Below, one piece after another: positions 27,283 to 37,499 of a DNA stretch of 64,000 nt (positions are counted from its first letter, which is position 1; each line of letters opens with the position of its first letter). The stretch spans positions 1,101,192 through 1,165,191 of the forward strand of contig WARS01000014.1 of the NCBI GenBank assembly GCA_008933995.1. Direction: 5' to 3'. The notes beneath the pieces are model-generated. The model had not been told where the DNA came from and made no database searches. It saw only the letters and a list, made by a program, of their open reading frames with translations. Source of the stretch: Datnioides undecimradiatus. Its lineage: Eukaryota > Chordata > Actinopteri > Lobotiformes > Datnioididae. The position numbers and the translations under genes are program-made.

Positions 27283-30200
27283 ATGCCCCAGACTGTGTGC
27301 TCAGGCACCATGTTCACCACTCCCAGTGGCTTCAGCCCCCATCTGGCCTGTGCTGAGCCTGGGGAGGACGAGGAGGCCCCACAGGAAGGCCCAGGGACCG
27401 GGGCCTGCCTGGCTGATGGGCCCCCCATCACCTCTGCCTCCCTGGATACCCTCATCCAGAACCTGGTGCCCACTGCCGATTACTACCCTGAGGTAAAGGG
27501 AACTGTTCTACAGTCAGTCCACTGTTCATTACAAACTCCATCAGAACGTCCATTTCAGTTTATAGTGTTAGTGACAGTGCTGCCAATTAGATTATTAGCC
27601 CCTAAAGTGCTACTCTACTTCCTTTAATTACAGAAAGCCGCTGTGTTTTTTATTGATGTAGTGGCAGCGTCTTAGCGAATGTCTCCTTCTGTCCTTTTGA
27701 CAGAAAGCCTATGTGTTTACCTTCTTGCTGAGCGCTCGTCTGTTCATCCCCCCTCCGGAGTTGTTGGCCAAGGTGTGTGAGCTGTGCATCAAACAGCAGC
27801 AGCTGGATCAGAGCCCACTGGATACGGTCAGCACTGCACCACACACAAATGCATAACTCCTGTATGAACATGCACAAGTCAATGAACAGAAACACGGGCA
27901 CAGCAGAAGCACTGATCTGTACTCATGTTCTTGGTGTAGGCAAGTGCTGCTTTTTTGCCAGATTGCCGAATTCATGATAGGCTTTTCTTTTGCTGGGAGA
28001 GCAGCAAATGTTGACTGCACTAACCCTCTTTCACTTCTACAACAAAAGGCAAAAGTCCGAAAGTTTGGCCCCAAGATCCTGCAGCTGCTGACAGAGTGGA
28101 CAGAGACGTTCCCCACTGACTTCAGAGATGAGAAGATGGTCGGAAACCTTAAAGACATCATCCACAGGATAGCTCCATGTGATGAGGTACACTATTGACA
28201 ACCGGTGTGATAGCAATCCAGTCATCTTCACCCAAAACAGAATCTCTTTTCCATTTTCTGAAGGATGCTTGATAGTCTTTAAAAAGGATAAAATAACAAA
28301 AAAGCCTGTTAGCATGTTAGCGCTTTCTTCAGGATAATACTTTGTGATGAGCTGCAAGAGGCCTGATTTTGATCCCAAGTGTAGTTGTTGCCATTACAGC
28401 CTTTATAAACTATAGCTGTAGTAAGAAATGCTCTGATGGGGAATGAAATTCAATTATCATCACTGCCACTGTAGCAGGGTGATGGAAGGAGTCAGAGTGT
28501 CAGTGTAGGGCGAGTAGCCACAGCTCGGTGTTACACAATCTTACATTACAGGACACGAGAGGAGAGAGGAAGGAAGGATGTTAGGAGGAGTGGCTCTATC
28601 TGCAGCCTCGAGGGAAAAATAGAGGGAGGGAGATTGATGGAGAAAATGGGGGGATGGGATACAGGGGGACTGAGAGCAGAGGAGAAGGTGGAGGAGGAGG
28701 GTGATGGACCAGGGGGAAAATGCAGGGAGGTGAAGAGAGGACAGAAAGAGGGGAAGGGCAGGTGGTGATGAATGTGCAGCTATTTACAGCTTGCCGTCTA
28801 CAGTAAGGGTGTGTGAGCATGTGTGCACATACATGTGGGAGCTGTGTCTCTGGGTCATTTGTGAGACAGACTGACCCAACGGCCTCTATGACCAGTCATG
28901 TGGCGTGTGGGGCACAGAGACACACATTCCTGGACACAATGCTGCTGTGAGAAAAAGTTCAAAAACACACTTTAATTCAAATGGAAAAACTGAAAAATTT
29001 ACTCTTAAGATTTTTTTGCATTTTCAGAAGAAAATACAAAGAGAGCTGGAGGCTGTGAACTACTACTGGTGTCCGTGTGTGTCTCTGTGTTTGTGTGTGT
29101 CGGAGACTACGTACGGTGTGTATATACTGTATATAAATATATATATATAAATATATATATTTCCTCTCTCTGTTTGGCTGTTTTTGCCCGTCTTTCTCCG
29201 ATTGGCTGAGTGTTAGGTCTGTCTATTTGATTTGCCAGTTTTCTCAGAATCATCTCTTTGATTGGATGGTTCTGTGGTCATCCTCTCTCAGATTTGCCGG
29301 CTTTCCCGGCTTACTCTTTCTGACCGGCTGGTTTTCCCAACATCCCAGTTTTCCCAGACTGGCCATTTTTCTTGGTTGTCTCTCTCTCTCTCAGAGGTGA
29401 TGATTTTCTTAACTGCCTTTTGCTGTTTTACATGACTAGCTTCCTTTGATTGGCCGTTTTTCTCGTCTGCCTTCCTCTGATTAGCTGTTTTTCTCTGCAC
29501 CCTCTCTCTGATTGGCCAGTTTTTGGTGAATGGCTGATTTTTGTACAGTATGTATGAATGTATATAATGTCTCAGTTGAATGTATGTCTACACTATATAT
29601 AGGTTTAGCATGTGCAGCTCGTATGTACTGTATATCTCTCAATGACTCACAACAGGAAAATGTGTTTGAAAAACAATCAGTACTTAAACTATTATTATTA
29701 TCATCATTATGAAATAAATAACAGCTCTCTGTGACACAATTCTCAGGCTCATTAAATTCTGTCAAACACCATTAGATAATGTCAGAATGCATCTTGTATA
29801 TGCATCTAAATCTGGTGATGTTTTTAAAATCTTCCTTCCTTATGTTTTAAAATCTTTCTTTGGAAGAGAATAGACAGGCCACATATGAATGGGCTCACAA
29901 CCTGGCAACTAAGACTTATTTGATTTATGCCTATTACTGGTCTATGAAGCATTGATAAATTATTTATTAAAGTTGTTATTGACAACTCCTGTTCTCCCCT
30001 CCCTTCTCCCCTCCCCTCCCCTCCCCTCACCTCCCCACTGCAGGCATACTGGAAAACCTTGAACCAGGTGCTGCAGAAGCTTAGCCAGAGGCTAGCCCTG
30101 ATGAGCCAGGGGGAAGAGAGCATCGTCAAGGTCTCCCTCAATGCCTCCTCCATCTCTGACAAGCTGGTGGCCTTCAAAACCAAGCCTCCACCCATCCAGA

Positions 30201-31374
30201 AGGACATGCTCTCCATCTGCAACGACCCGTACACACTGGCACAGCAGCTTACCCACGTGGAGCTGGTAAGGAGAGGGAAGAGAAGGGAGAGGGAGGGAAG
30301 AGCGCGGGTCAGACAGAGGTCAGGGAAAGAGATGATAACAAGGATGGACGAGGAGGAGCGGAGAGGATGTTAGATGCTGTGGGGGGGTAAGGAGCAATGG
30401 ATGTTGAAGCATGGGTGGAGACAGTCCAAGTCCAGGACATAACTATGGAATATAAGACATCAAATGAGCAGGTGGTCTGGATTGAAAGAGATATGATGGC
30501 TATCGAAAAGGATTGTGAGAGTACAAAGGAGAGACAGTTGGAAGGAAACCAACCAAATTTGGCAGAATCACTCAACATTGTGCTCTCGTAGCATTTTGAA
30601 GCTCATTGTAGCTTAACCTAAGTTATTACCTGTCACCTATCCAAGTTAAAACTGGTATTAACCCAGTGTAATAAAGTAATGCTGTGAAACATACATGAAC
30701 AAAGGCTTTCTGCAGCGCCCCTCACATTGCATGCATGATGTCTTCAGTCTATTCATGTGTGTCTTGATGTGGGCACGTGGATCTGGGGGTGGTTTTATTT
30801 CTGTGTGTGTGTGTGTGTGCATGCCTGAGTACGCGTGTACCCTTGTCTGAGCGGTGACATCACCCCAGAAGTCAGTGATGTGCCTGGGGCTTCAAACAAA
30901 GGGGATAAAACCGCTGTGGATATATGTGACCTGACAGCTTTACACTCATATGCGCACACACACACACACACACACAAATAGGAGAAAGACAAAGAGATAC
31001 TGGCATGTTCTGTTGCACGTATACTGAACTATTTCTGTTGTAGATTTTAGTGACATGCTAATCTTAGAAAGAATTAGATGAATTTGTTCTTTTTCTGTCA
31101 CTGTGTGTGTTTATGTAAGTTTGTGTGCGTGTGTGCAGCACTGTTTTTGCTTTGGATCATATCACGAGTTGAGATGGGCCTAGTGAGTCATTTGGTTTGC
31201 ACGTGTATGTGACTTCACAGTTGTCTTTTAATAGATGTGAATATTGTCCGAAGTGTCACTTTGAAGAAATATGATTCCAGTGAGTCACGTCAATGAGTCA
31301 TTACTTCCCCTTATTGATTGTCTTCCATTACTGAAATGAAAGAATTATTAATGGGACTACCCCCCTCGATGTGA

Positions 31375-31412
<38 letters not shown>

Positions 31413-33886
31413 CAGGAACATTTAAGTCATATTGGACCAGAGGAGTTTGTCCAAGCCTTTGTTCAGAAAGACCCGCTAGATGGAACCCAGGTAAACTTTT
31501 GTTTATTTGAAATAAACATTTTTTTTCCGTGTCAGTGAGTTTTTCAGCAGTAATGAACTTGTATGTATCCTAAGATTGGTTTTGTGTGATGTTTTACAGT
31601 ATCAGTAGAAACCCATAGACTGCCCAGCTTTATTTAATGTTTTCTGTGTTTTGTGTTTTTTGCTCAGTAAAAAGAAAACATAAAAAACTCATTGTTAGGG
31701 TCCTGCGTCTGATCAGGAGTGGTTATATAAAGGTCGCATGCAGCAGATCATTGAAATGTCACAAGCTGCAGCGAGGACATGCAAGTGATCAACTGTCCAC
31801 TCTGTTTAACTGTTGAATGTTTTACTCTTCTTCCACTGTCACTCGATGCCTATTCTTAGTAATTAGTCACTGTCTCTTTCACTCACCTCCTCTCTGTTCT
31901 TCCCCTTTGGTTTCTCGCATGATCTCCATTGATCGTGTTATTTCTCGCTCCCAGCTCACTGTCTTTGTCATACACTCGCAATAGGGAGGTCAGCCTCTAG
32001 ATAGGAAGCTAATTAGGATCAGATGAAACCTCTATGGTAGTGTTCCCTATACTGACTTCCGTCTGCGTGTTTGTGTGCCTGTGTGTGTGTGTGTGTGTGT
32101 TTTGTGTATCAACAGCAGCCATGTTTCAGTGACCAGAAGAAGAAGACCTCCAACCTTGAGGCTTATGTCAGGTGGTTCAACAGACTGTGTTACCTGGTGG
32201 CTACTGAGATCTGCATGGTAGGTGGCAAATGTTGATATACCAGGTGCTAGCTTATTCTACCATTGGAGGCAAACTCCATAATACTTGTATAATAAGGTTT
32301 CAGAACATTAGAAAGACTCACCCTGACTAAATGGTACCTGTTTTTATGCATAGTTTATATTTTGTTGAATTGAGTTTTCACATCACCAAAAATGTCAGCA
32401 AAACCATACAGTGTTCTTGGCCAAGTATTTTATAATATTTGTGCTTTCATATTATGATTTTAACTAATTATTATGAAGTTGGTCCATATGTTTCCATATT
32501 TTAGATAATAAATCCAGGAAAAACATTTGCAGTATTATTTCAATCCTAAACAAGTAAAAGGGCATCAGATAAAGGCAGATTACTTGTTACAGAGCATCAC
32601 TGCCCCCTACTGGTCTTTTTATGCTACCATACGCTTATATGTAACAGTTGTCTGCGTGTGCTGGTAAATGTAGAAAACAACAACAATCATTCTGAAAAAT
32701 TAAGGAAATATGTGTTTTTGAAGCCGGCGAAGAAGAAGCAGAGGGCCCAGGTGATAGAGTTCTTCATCGATGTTGCAAGGGAGTGTTTCAACATTGGCAA
32801 CTTCAACTCCCTCATGGCCATCATCTGTGAGTATCATTTCATGACATCTGAGATTATTATTACTGAGAATTCTCCTGTATGATCAGATGTCAATAGCTGA
32901 AATCCATTTCCTCTTGCAGCCGGCATGAACATGAGTCCTGTGTCACGGCTGAAGAAGACTTGGGGTAAAGCCAAGACTGCCAAGTTCTTCGTTCTCGAGG
33001 TAAAACACAATCTACTGATTCACTGACAGAGGAGAAGTTGACAGTGTATTTATTGTTTGATGCCATTTGCTCTAACAGCACCAGATGGATCCTACAGGAA
33101 ACTTTTACAACTACAGGACAGCCCTGAGGGGGGCGGCCCATCGCTCTCAGACTGCCAACAGCAACAGAGAAAGGGTAGGGCTCAGCACCACCTCGCTGCT
33201 GCTATTACTCTGAAACAATGCTGGCATGGATTCACTCATTTGTTTTCATCTTCACGTCAGTCTTATATCTCCCTGTCTGTTTTGTCTCCTCAGATTGTGA
33301 TTCCCTTCTTCAGTCTGCTCATCAAAGACATTTACTTCCTGAATGAGGGATGTGCCAACCGGCTGCCCAATGGCCACGTCAACTTTGAGGTGAGCCCTCC
33401 CCGCTTTCTCCATCCTTGCAACGCCTCATCCAACTATCCTAAAAACATTTTACTCAATGCAACTCTGTTTCTTAGAAATTTGTGGAGCTGGCACGGCAGG
33501 TTGGGGAGTTCATGACTTGGAAACAGGTAGAGTGTCCATTTGAGGAGGATCGGGCCATCCTACACTACCTCCACACTGCTCCCATCTTCAGCGAGGATGG
33601 TGAGAACCTGTTTTTACTTCTAAAACTTGGCTGCACATGTTGATCCAAGTGTTTATTTGTGAAACTTTGGTGCACTTTACTTATTTCTAACTATTTCTTT
33701 TCCTCCCAGGACTCTACCTTGCATCTTATGAGAGCGAGAGTCCAGAGAACCAGGTAGAGAAGGACAGGTGGAAAGCACTCAGGTAAGAATGATGACACTA
33801 ATCCCATACCACTGGGTGTAAATGTACACACCATTCTTAATCTTACCTCTTCTGCCATCAGGTCTAACGTTCTGGGAAAGACATGA
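27283..33886 (+). CDS. rasgef1c: Ras-GEF domain-containing family member 1C, thirteen coding exons
   Basis: This is a guanine nucleotide exchange factor of the RasGEF1 family, which activates Ras/Rap-type small GTPases in the cytoplasm. Coding exons: 27283-27492, 27704-27826, 28049-28186, 30044-30265, 31416-31490, 32116 (or 32119)-32217, 32724-32826, 32920-32999, 33079-33174, 33294-33389, 33476-33599, 33710-33782, 33862-33886 (TGA). All have AG/GT borders and keep frame, giving about 487 residues, close to the human family length. The RasGEF N-terminal domain covers roughly residues 55-185 (ADYYPE, KVRKFGPK, LTEWTETFP). The Cdc25-type catalytic domain follows from about 218 (SDPYTLAQQLTHVEL, FFIDVARECFNIGNFNS, VIPFFSLLIKDIYFLNEG). 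The C-terminus SNVLGKT is typical of RASGEF1C. Linkage to clk4 and col23a1 favours 1C over 1A or 1B. The start is the first ATG after the acceptor and matches the family N-terminus MPQT. Confidence 0.93.
28555..28765 (+). repeat. G-rich purine tract in rasgef1c intron 4
   Basis: About 200 bp of almost pure purine on the plus strand with many GGG/GGGG runs (for example 28650-28675 and 28710-28765). The transcribed RNA could form G-quadruplexes and bind hnRNP H/F. It begins about 370 nt after the exon-4 donor. Confidence 0.6.
29161..29545. repeat. Diverged ~31-bp minisatellite built on GATTGGC (inverted CCAAT)
   Basis: A degenerate unit of the form GATTGGCTGTTTTTCTC plus a pyrimidine-rich spacer recurs about ten times in rasgef1c intron 4. 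Aligned positions of the GATTGG-like core are 29173, 29201, 29230, 29261, 29292, 29323, 29358, 29449, 29480 and 29511, so most spacings are 28-31 bp. The segment between 29358 and 29449 is more scrambled. Four copies retain an exact ATTGG, the inverted CCAAT box recognised by NF-Y. The flanking (TA)n tract at 29120-29160 marks the left edge. Function is unknown. Confidence 0.7.
29995..30037 (+). repeat. (CTCCC)n polypyrimidine tract at the exon-5 acceptor of rasgef1c
   Basis: The acceptor of the exon starting at 30044 is preceded by a CCCTCCCCTCCCCTCCCCTC-type array instead of a mixed T-rich tract. The opposite strand has four or more GGGG runs and is a strong G-quadruplex candidate. In the transcript the C-rich strand would favour poly(C)-binding proteins. 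Confidence 0.75.
30954..30976. repeat. (CA)n microsatellite
   Basis: A short CA array in rasgef1c intron 5, matched by a (TG)n at about 30801-30820 roughly 140 bp upstream. The two could pair as an imperfect inverted repeat. Confidence 0.85.
31376..31408. repeat. (TG)n microsatellite abutting the exon-6 acceptor of rasgef1c
   Basis: About 16 TG units run to within eight bases of the exon (TG array, TTTTCCAG, then exon at 31416), replacing most of the normal polypyrimidine tract. The exon is 75 nt, so skipping it keeps frame. Confidence 0.9.
32081..32100. repeat. (GT)n microsatellite upstream of the exon-7 acceptor of rasgef1c
   Basis: About ten GT units end 15 bases before the NAGNAG acceptor at 32111-32118. 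This is the second successive rasgef1c exon with TG/GT repeats in the branch point and polypyrimidine region. Confidence 0.85.
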
Positions 33887-34490
33887 GGCACTGACGGCAG
33901 CTAACCCTCCCACCAGCGAGGGAGCGTGTGTTCTCATTGCACTAAAATGAACTGTGAAGGAGCCTAGCTGGTACTTAGGTGTTTTTCTATGAAGAATTGA
34001 TGGAAAAAAAAGAAACGCGATGAACAGGATTCATCAAGAAGAGTGTGGGGAAAAAATGAAACATCACATAAAAAAAAAGCTGATTTGTAAAGTTAAGCTA
34101 AGGATACCAGAGCAAAATGCCTTTGCAGCATATTAACTATCAGTGATGAGGTACGGTATGATGGAGAGGGATACAGCCACTTCTTCCCCCACCCCTCGAT
34201 GTGTGTTTACTCTGTGAAGATATGTTTACTACTATAGAGAGTACAGTTACAGGGAAAACCACTTTCTAAAATGAAATTCCTACTGATGCTATTGTTGTTT
34301 TTGTATTTGCTCCCCTCCCCTTTTCTCTCTCTTTCTCTTGCCTGTTGGTCCAAAGCCTTGTCTAGGTATTTAATTTAACTCATTTTTTCTTTTTCTTGTA
34401 TTGTACTGTAATGAAACTTAAAATGATGTGAAGGGCGCTGGCTAGCCCATATCAGCTGTCAAATTTTATAGGTCTACTGAAGGAATGGCA

Positions 34491-34525
<35 letters not shown>

Positions 34526-35890
34526 CTGGGAAGACAGAGGAGGACATGCCTTGAGCATTTTACGACTTCATCTCACATCTCACGTGTACTTTCATCTCAC
34601 GTGTACTTTTGCGGTGTGTTTGTGAATCAGATGTTTCGCGCATTCTCGTCTGCCCATATTGTCATGGTCTTGTTTTGCATGGGAATGACTGGATAAGCCT
34701 GTTATTGTTCATCTCTCCTTGTGTTTTTATTTATTGTATTTTATTTTGGGGAAGCGTCAGCTGGGGAATATGAACTGTTTCAAAAGTGTTTACTCCTTTT
34801 TAAATGTATTGTGCCATTAATGCAAGACAACTACAGTATAGCTTAACCGTCACAAGGCCAGGTGTAGATTGTGTACAGGTGACATTTACCCCTCATCTTT
34901 CTGCTCTTCAGGAAGTTTTCTCTGACTGACGTTCAGTTGTCTGATATATTTATGGAGATTTCTGTGCTGACAGATGTATAGTTTTTATCGTAACTTTCCT
35001 TTACTGAATATGAAGTCCAATGGCATGCGACGACAGGTGTTTTTAAAGGGGCATTAAGCGAATCCACCTTGTAAAGATTACTACTGCAACACAAACTTTT
35101 TAGTCACAATGCATAGTTGCATATTGTGGAAGGACCATGATGAATGGGAGACTTCTGTCTTTCTCTAAAGTAAAGAGGGAAACTCGTGCCATATAAATCA
35201 CTGCTTGTCATGACAATTCAGGTTCCTCTGACTTGAAAAAGTGTTGTTTATCGTTTTGTGGGATTGTCACCAAGCTTTGTTTTTGTTTTTTGGGGTTTTT
35301 TTGGCAGGTTTTGTTGTGATTTGGGAGCCAATTCTGAGGGTGGGTGATAGAAGGAGAGGAGGTTTATGGGGGAAGGGAATGGGAACTATGTAATTATAAG
35401 CTTTTTTTGAAAAAAACGAAAAACGTCTTATTCAGTTTGCTCTAATTGATTGATGTCAGTGTTTTCTCTTAAGAAGCACCTTTCCCTCCCAATAACAGAA
35501 TGACTTTGATTCTCCCTCCTCATTTGTCATCAATAAACTTGCTTTCCCTGTAACACATTCCCCAGATACGTTAAGACTATAGAGAGCCAGAGGTGTGAAG
35601 TCAAACCTGCCACTCAAGGTGAAGCCGTTTTAATAAAACATTGCCTGTGTTGAACGTGTGTTTTTAATGACAACCTGATACATTACATCACTTTCACTGC
35701 TTTTAATGGCGCCACTGTTCGTCCAGGTTCATCTTGGAATATTTTCTCACACCCTTACACTGCTGTTGAAGGGGTACAGTGTTTTTAAAGCTTAGTGAGC
35801 CAAGCAGACACACTTATGACTCCAACATCATAGCAAAATTTGTGACGGATTCCTTAAAATGAAAACCTTTAATAAAAGTCATCCATGCTT
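33887..35890 (+). other. rasgef1c: 3' UTR of rasgef1c with candidate poly(A) signals
   Basis: The stretch after the stop codon holds no other gene. AATAAA occurs at 35532-35537, 35632-35637 and 35871-35876; the first two are the most natural ends, giving a 3' UTR of about 1.7 kb. Inside are a (GT)n array at 34493-34522, a perfect 17-bp tandem duplication (34576-34609), and an AU-rich nonamer TTATTTATT at 34726-34734. No expression data are available, so the true end is uncertain. Confidence 0.6.
34576..34609 (+). repeat. Perfect 17-bp tandem duplication with CACGTG cores
   Basis: CATCTCACGTGTACTTT occurs twice back to back (34576-34592 and 34593-34609). Each copy contains an E-box CACGTG. 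It lies in the rasgef1c 3' UTR just after a GT microsatellite. Confidence 0.9.
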
Positions 35891-35899
35891 AGTTGATTG

Positions 35900-36680
35900 C
35901 CTGCAGTTGATTTTGTTTGACATGCTTGATCAAAGCATCACATCAGTTAAGAAGTCAGAGACAATCTCTGACAAACAACTATTTTATCTCTCTTGACTGT
36001 GGACCTTTTAAAATGTTTGATTACATACAAAGATGCCCTAAAAGTGACAATCATAAGTGCATTACAAGATTTCAAAAACAATTCAGGCATAACTCAAAAC
36101 ATGGGCATCAAAGATAAATTCATTTGTCAGTCAACAGAACCTATCAGACTATCAGTTACTTTCATTACCAAATAATCCTTAAATTATTTCCTAAATTGAT
36201 CATTTCATTTTTTGTCTTAGGTCACAGAATACTCTTTACTACCATTTCTCTGCACAGTCAACCCTTCAGTTTCCTTGCTTTGTCCAACCAACACTCCAAA
36301 ATCCAAAATACCTCAAGTGTAAAATTAAATAAAACAGCTAGGTGGTTTTCATTGGGTGGAAGTAGCAAACATATGGTATATGGGGTTATAAATGAATTAT
36401 TATAAAAAAATATTTTTCAAAGAATGACTAATGGGTTTTTCTGCTCTAACTTTACGGAACATAAAGCGATTATGGTGCTAACAAATTGTAATGTCAGTAT
36501 TTTTCCTTACTGTCTGAGACTGGTTTTCGTCTTTCGTCTTAAATCGATTTAATGCGCTCAAAAGCAGTGTATGTAAGCAATTAGCAGTAATATTGACATT
36601 AATGTCAAAAAGGTAGCGCACACGAGTTTATTTCTGGGGAAAACATCTCAAGCATGTCCCACATGAAATCAATGGAAAAA
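35900..36680. other. Convergent intergenic spacer between rasgef1c and tmem126a
   Basis: AT-rich sequence between two genes that are transcribed towards each other. Short open frames here have no recognisable motifs. I see no tRNA, repeat or mobile element. Confidence 0.5.
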
Positions 36681-36683
36681 AAT

Positions 36684-36716
36684 TTTATTTTAAGGTTCAC
36701 TTGAAAACATTTTATT
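36684..36716 (-). terminator. tmem126a: tmem126a poly(A) signals, one overlapping the stop codon
   Basis: On the minus strand AATAAA lies at 36716-36711 and shares bases with the TAA stop (36714-36712). A second AATAAA is at 36689-36684. Either would leave an extremely short 3' UTR of a few tens of bases. Confidence 0.6.
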
Positions 36717-37329
36717 CCTCGAGTTCCTCTTCGTCTGAGCCAAATGTTATCTGGGCCAGGGTGGTGTACGTTTTAAAGTGCCTTGAGCTGAGGAAGACGC
36801 CGAAGAAGGCCTGGAGCGCCAGCACTGCCCGCATCCTCCTCATGATCGGCCTGGATAGTTCCAACCAGAACCGGAGTGCGTTGCCCTTCTCTGGCATAGG
36901 CGCTGTGCCGTACCTGGATGCGAGGCCGAAGTTCACGGGTAAGGCCAGGAGGATGGGGTACACCCCACCGCCGACCACACCAACAAGTGCACCGCGCAAC
37001 AAAGCGCAGGAGGGGCAGTTGAGATCACCGGACATGAGGGGGCTGGACACAGCAGCGTTGTACATAGCAAACGTTGTCAGAAAGGGCAGTACGGCCATGG
37101 GCAGACCGGAGGCGATGGGCGCCTGCCTCACATTCAGAGCTCTGCGATACAAGCTGTTGGCTATCAGTCCCGCAAGTCCTGCGTTACCCCCAAGATACAA
37201 TGGTCCATACAAGAAGAGTTTCCGATCAATGTCAGGCAGTCTCTCGAAATTCTTTGCCAGCATGTCAGCAATAACTGCTTTCGTGAGCCCATTTCCAAAC
37301 ACACGCTCCTTTTGCGCAATTTCAGACAT
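36712..37329 (-). CDS. tmem126a: Transmembrane protein 126A, single-exon reading frame
   Basis: This encodes a small mitochondrial inner-membrane protein. In mammals TMEM126A takes part in complex I assembly, and loss causes optic atrophy. The 205-residue frame matches the family throughout, including LIANSLYRRALNV (55-67), IASGLPMAVLPFLTT (72-86), the SGDLNCPSC segment with two cysteines (C105, C108) and the GGVYPILLALPVNFGLA segment (121-137). Hydrophobic stretches near 44-61, 75-93, 112-131 and 165-183 fit four membrane passes. The C-terminus is acidic. The mammalian coding sequence is split into several exons, but here it is uninterrupted, suggesting intron loss or an ancient retrocopy; no poly(A) remnant or decay is visible. 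It is convergent with rasgef1c and divergent from clk4. The opposite strand is also open for 214 codons, which is a composition shadow. Confidence 0.92.
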   Translation of the reverse strand: MSEIAQKERVFGNGLTKAVIADMLAKNFERLPDIDRKLFLYGPLYLGGNAGLAGLIANSLYRRALNVRQAPIASGLPMAVLPFLTTFAMYNAAVSSPLMSGDLNCPSCALLRGALVGVVGGGVYPILLALPVNFGLASRYGTAPMPEKGNALRFWLELSRPIMRRMRAVLALQAFFGVFLSSRHFKTYTTLAQITFGSDEEELEE

Positions 37330-37478
37330 CTTCAGGATCGATTAATTCAGATGTAAAACCACAAAAGAAAAATCCGCAGTTTGGTAGCCAGAGATCCGTA
37401 TTTACTATTTGATTAACTCACATAAGAGACTTGGGTAAGGTGGACCCCAGGATGAAGACAGGGCGCAGACATGTCTTA

Positions 37479-37495
37479 CCCACAATTCAAAGCGC
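37479..37495. promoter_or_regulatory. ZNF143/THAP11-like promoter motif upstream of tmem126a
   Basis: CCCACAATTCAAAGCGC closely resembles the ZNF143 consensus CCCAGAATGCATTGCGC. It lies 150 bp upstream of the tmem126a ATG in locally CpG-containing sequence, where a housekeeping promoter would be expected. The known abundance of this motif in promoters of nuclear-encoded mitochondrial genes fits tmem126a. Confidence 0.4.
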
Positions 37496-37499
37496 GTTT

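Noticed and set aside
27944..28198. Possible alternative start inside rasgef1c intron 3
   Set aside because: The open frame upstream of 28049 is intronic read-through; the acceptor at 28047-28048 and family alignment show the exon begins with Ala-Lys-Val-Arg.
36701..37345. 214-codon open frame on the plus strand opposite tmem126a
   Set aside because: It is an antisense shadow of the real gene; its translation has no recognisable domain and the minus-strand product matches TMEM126A along its length.
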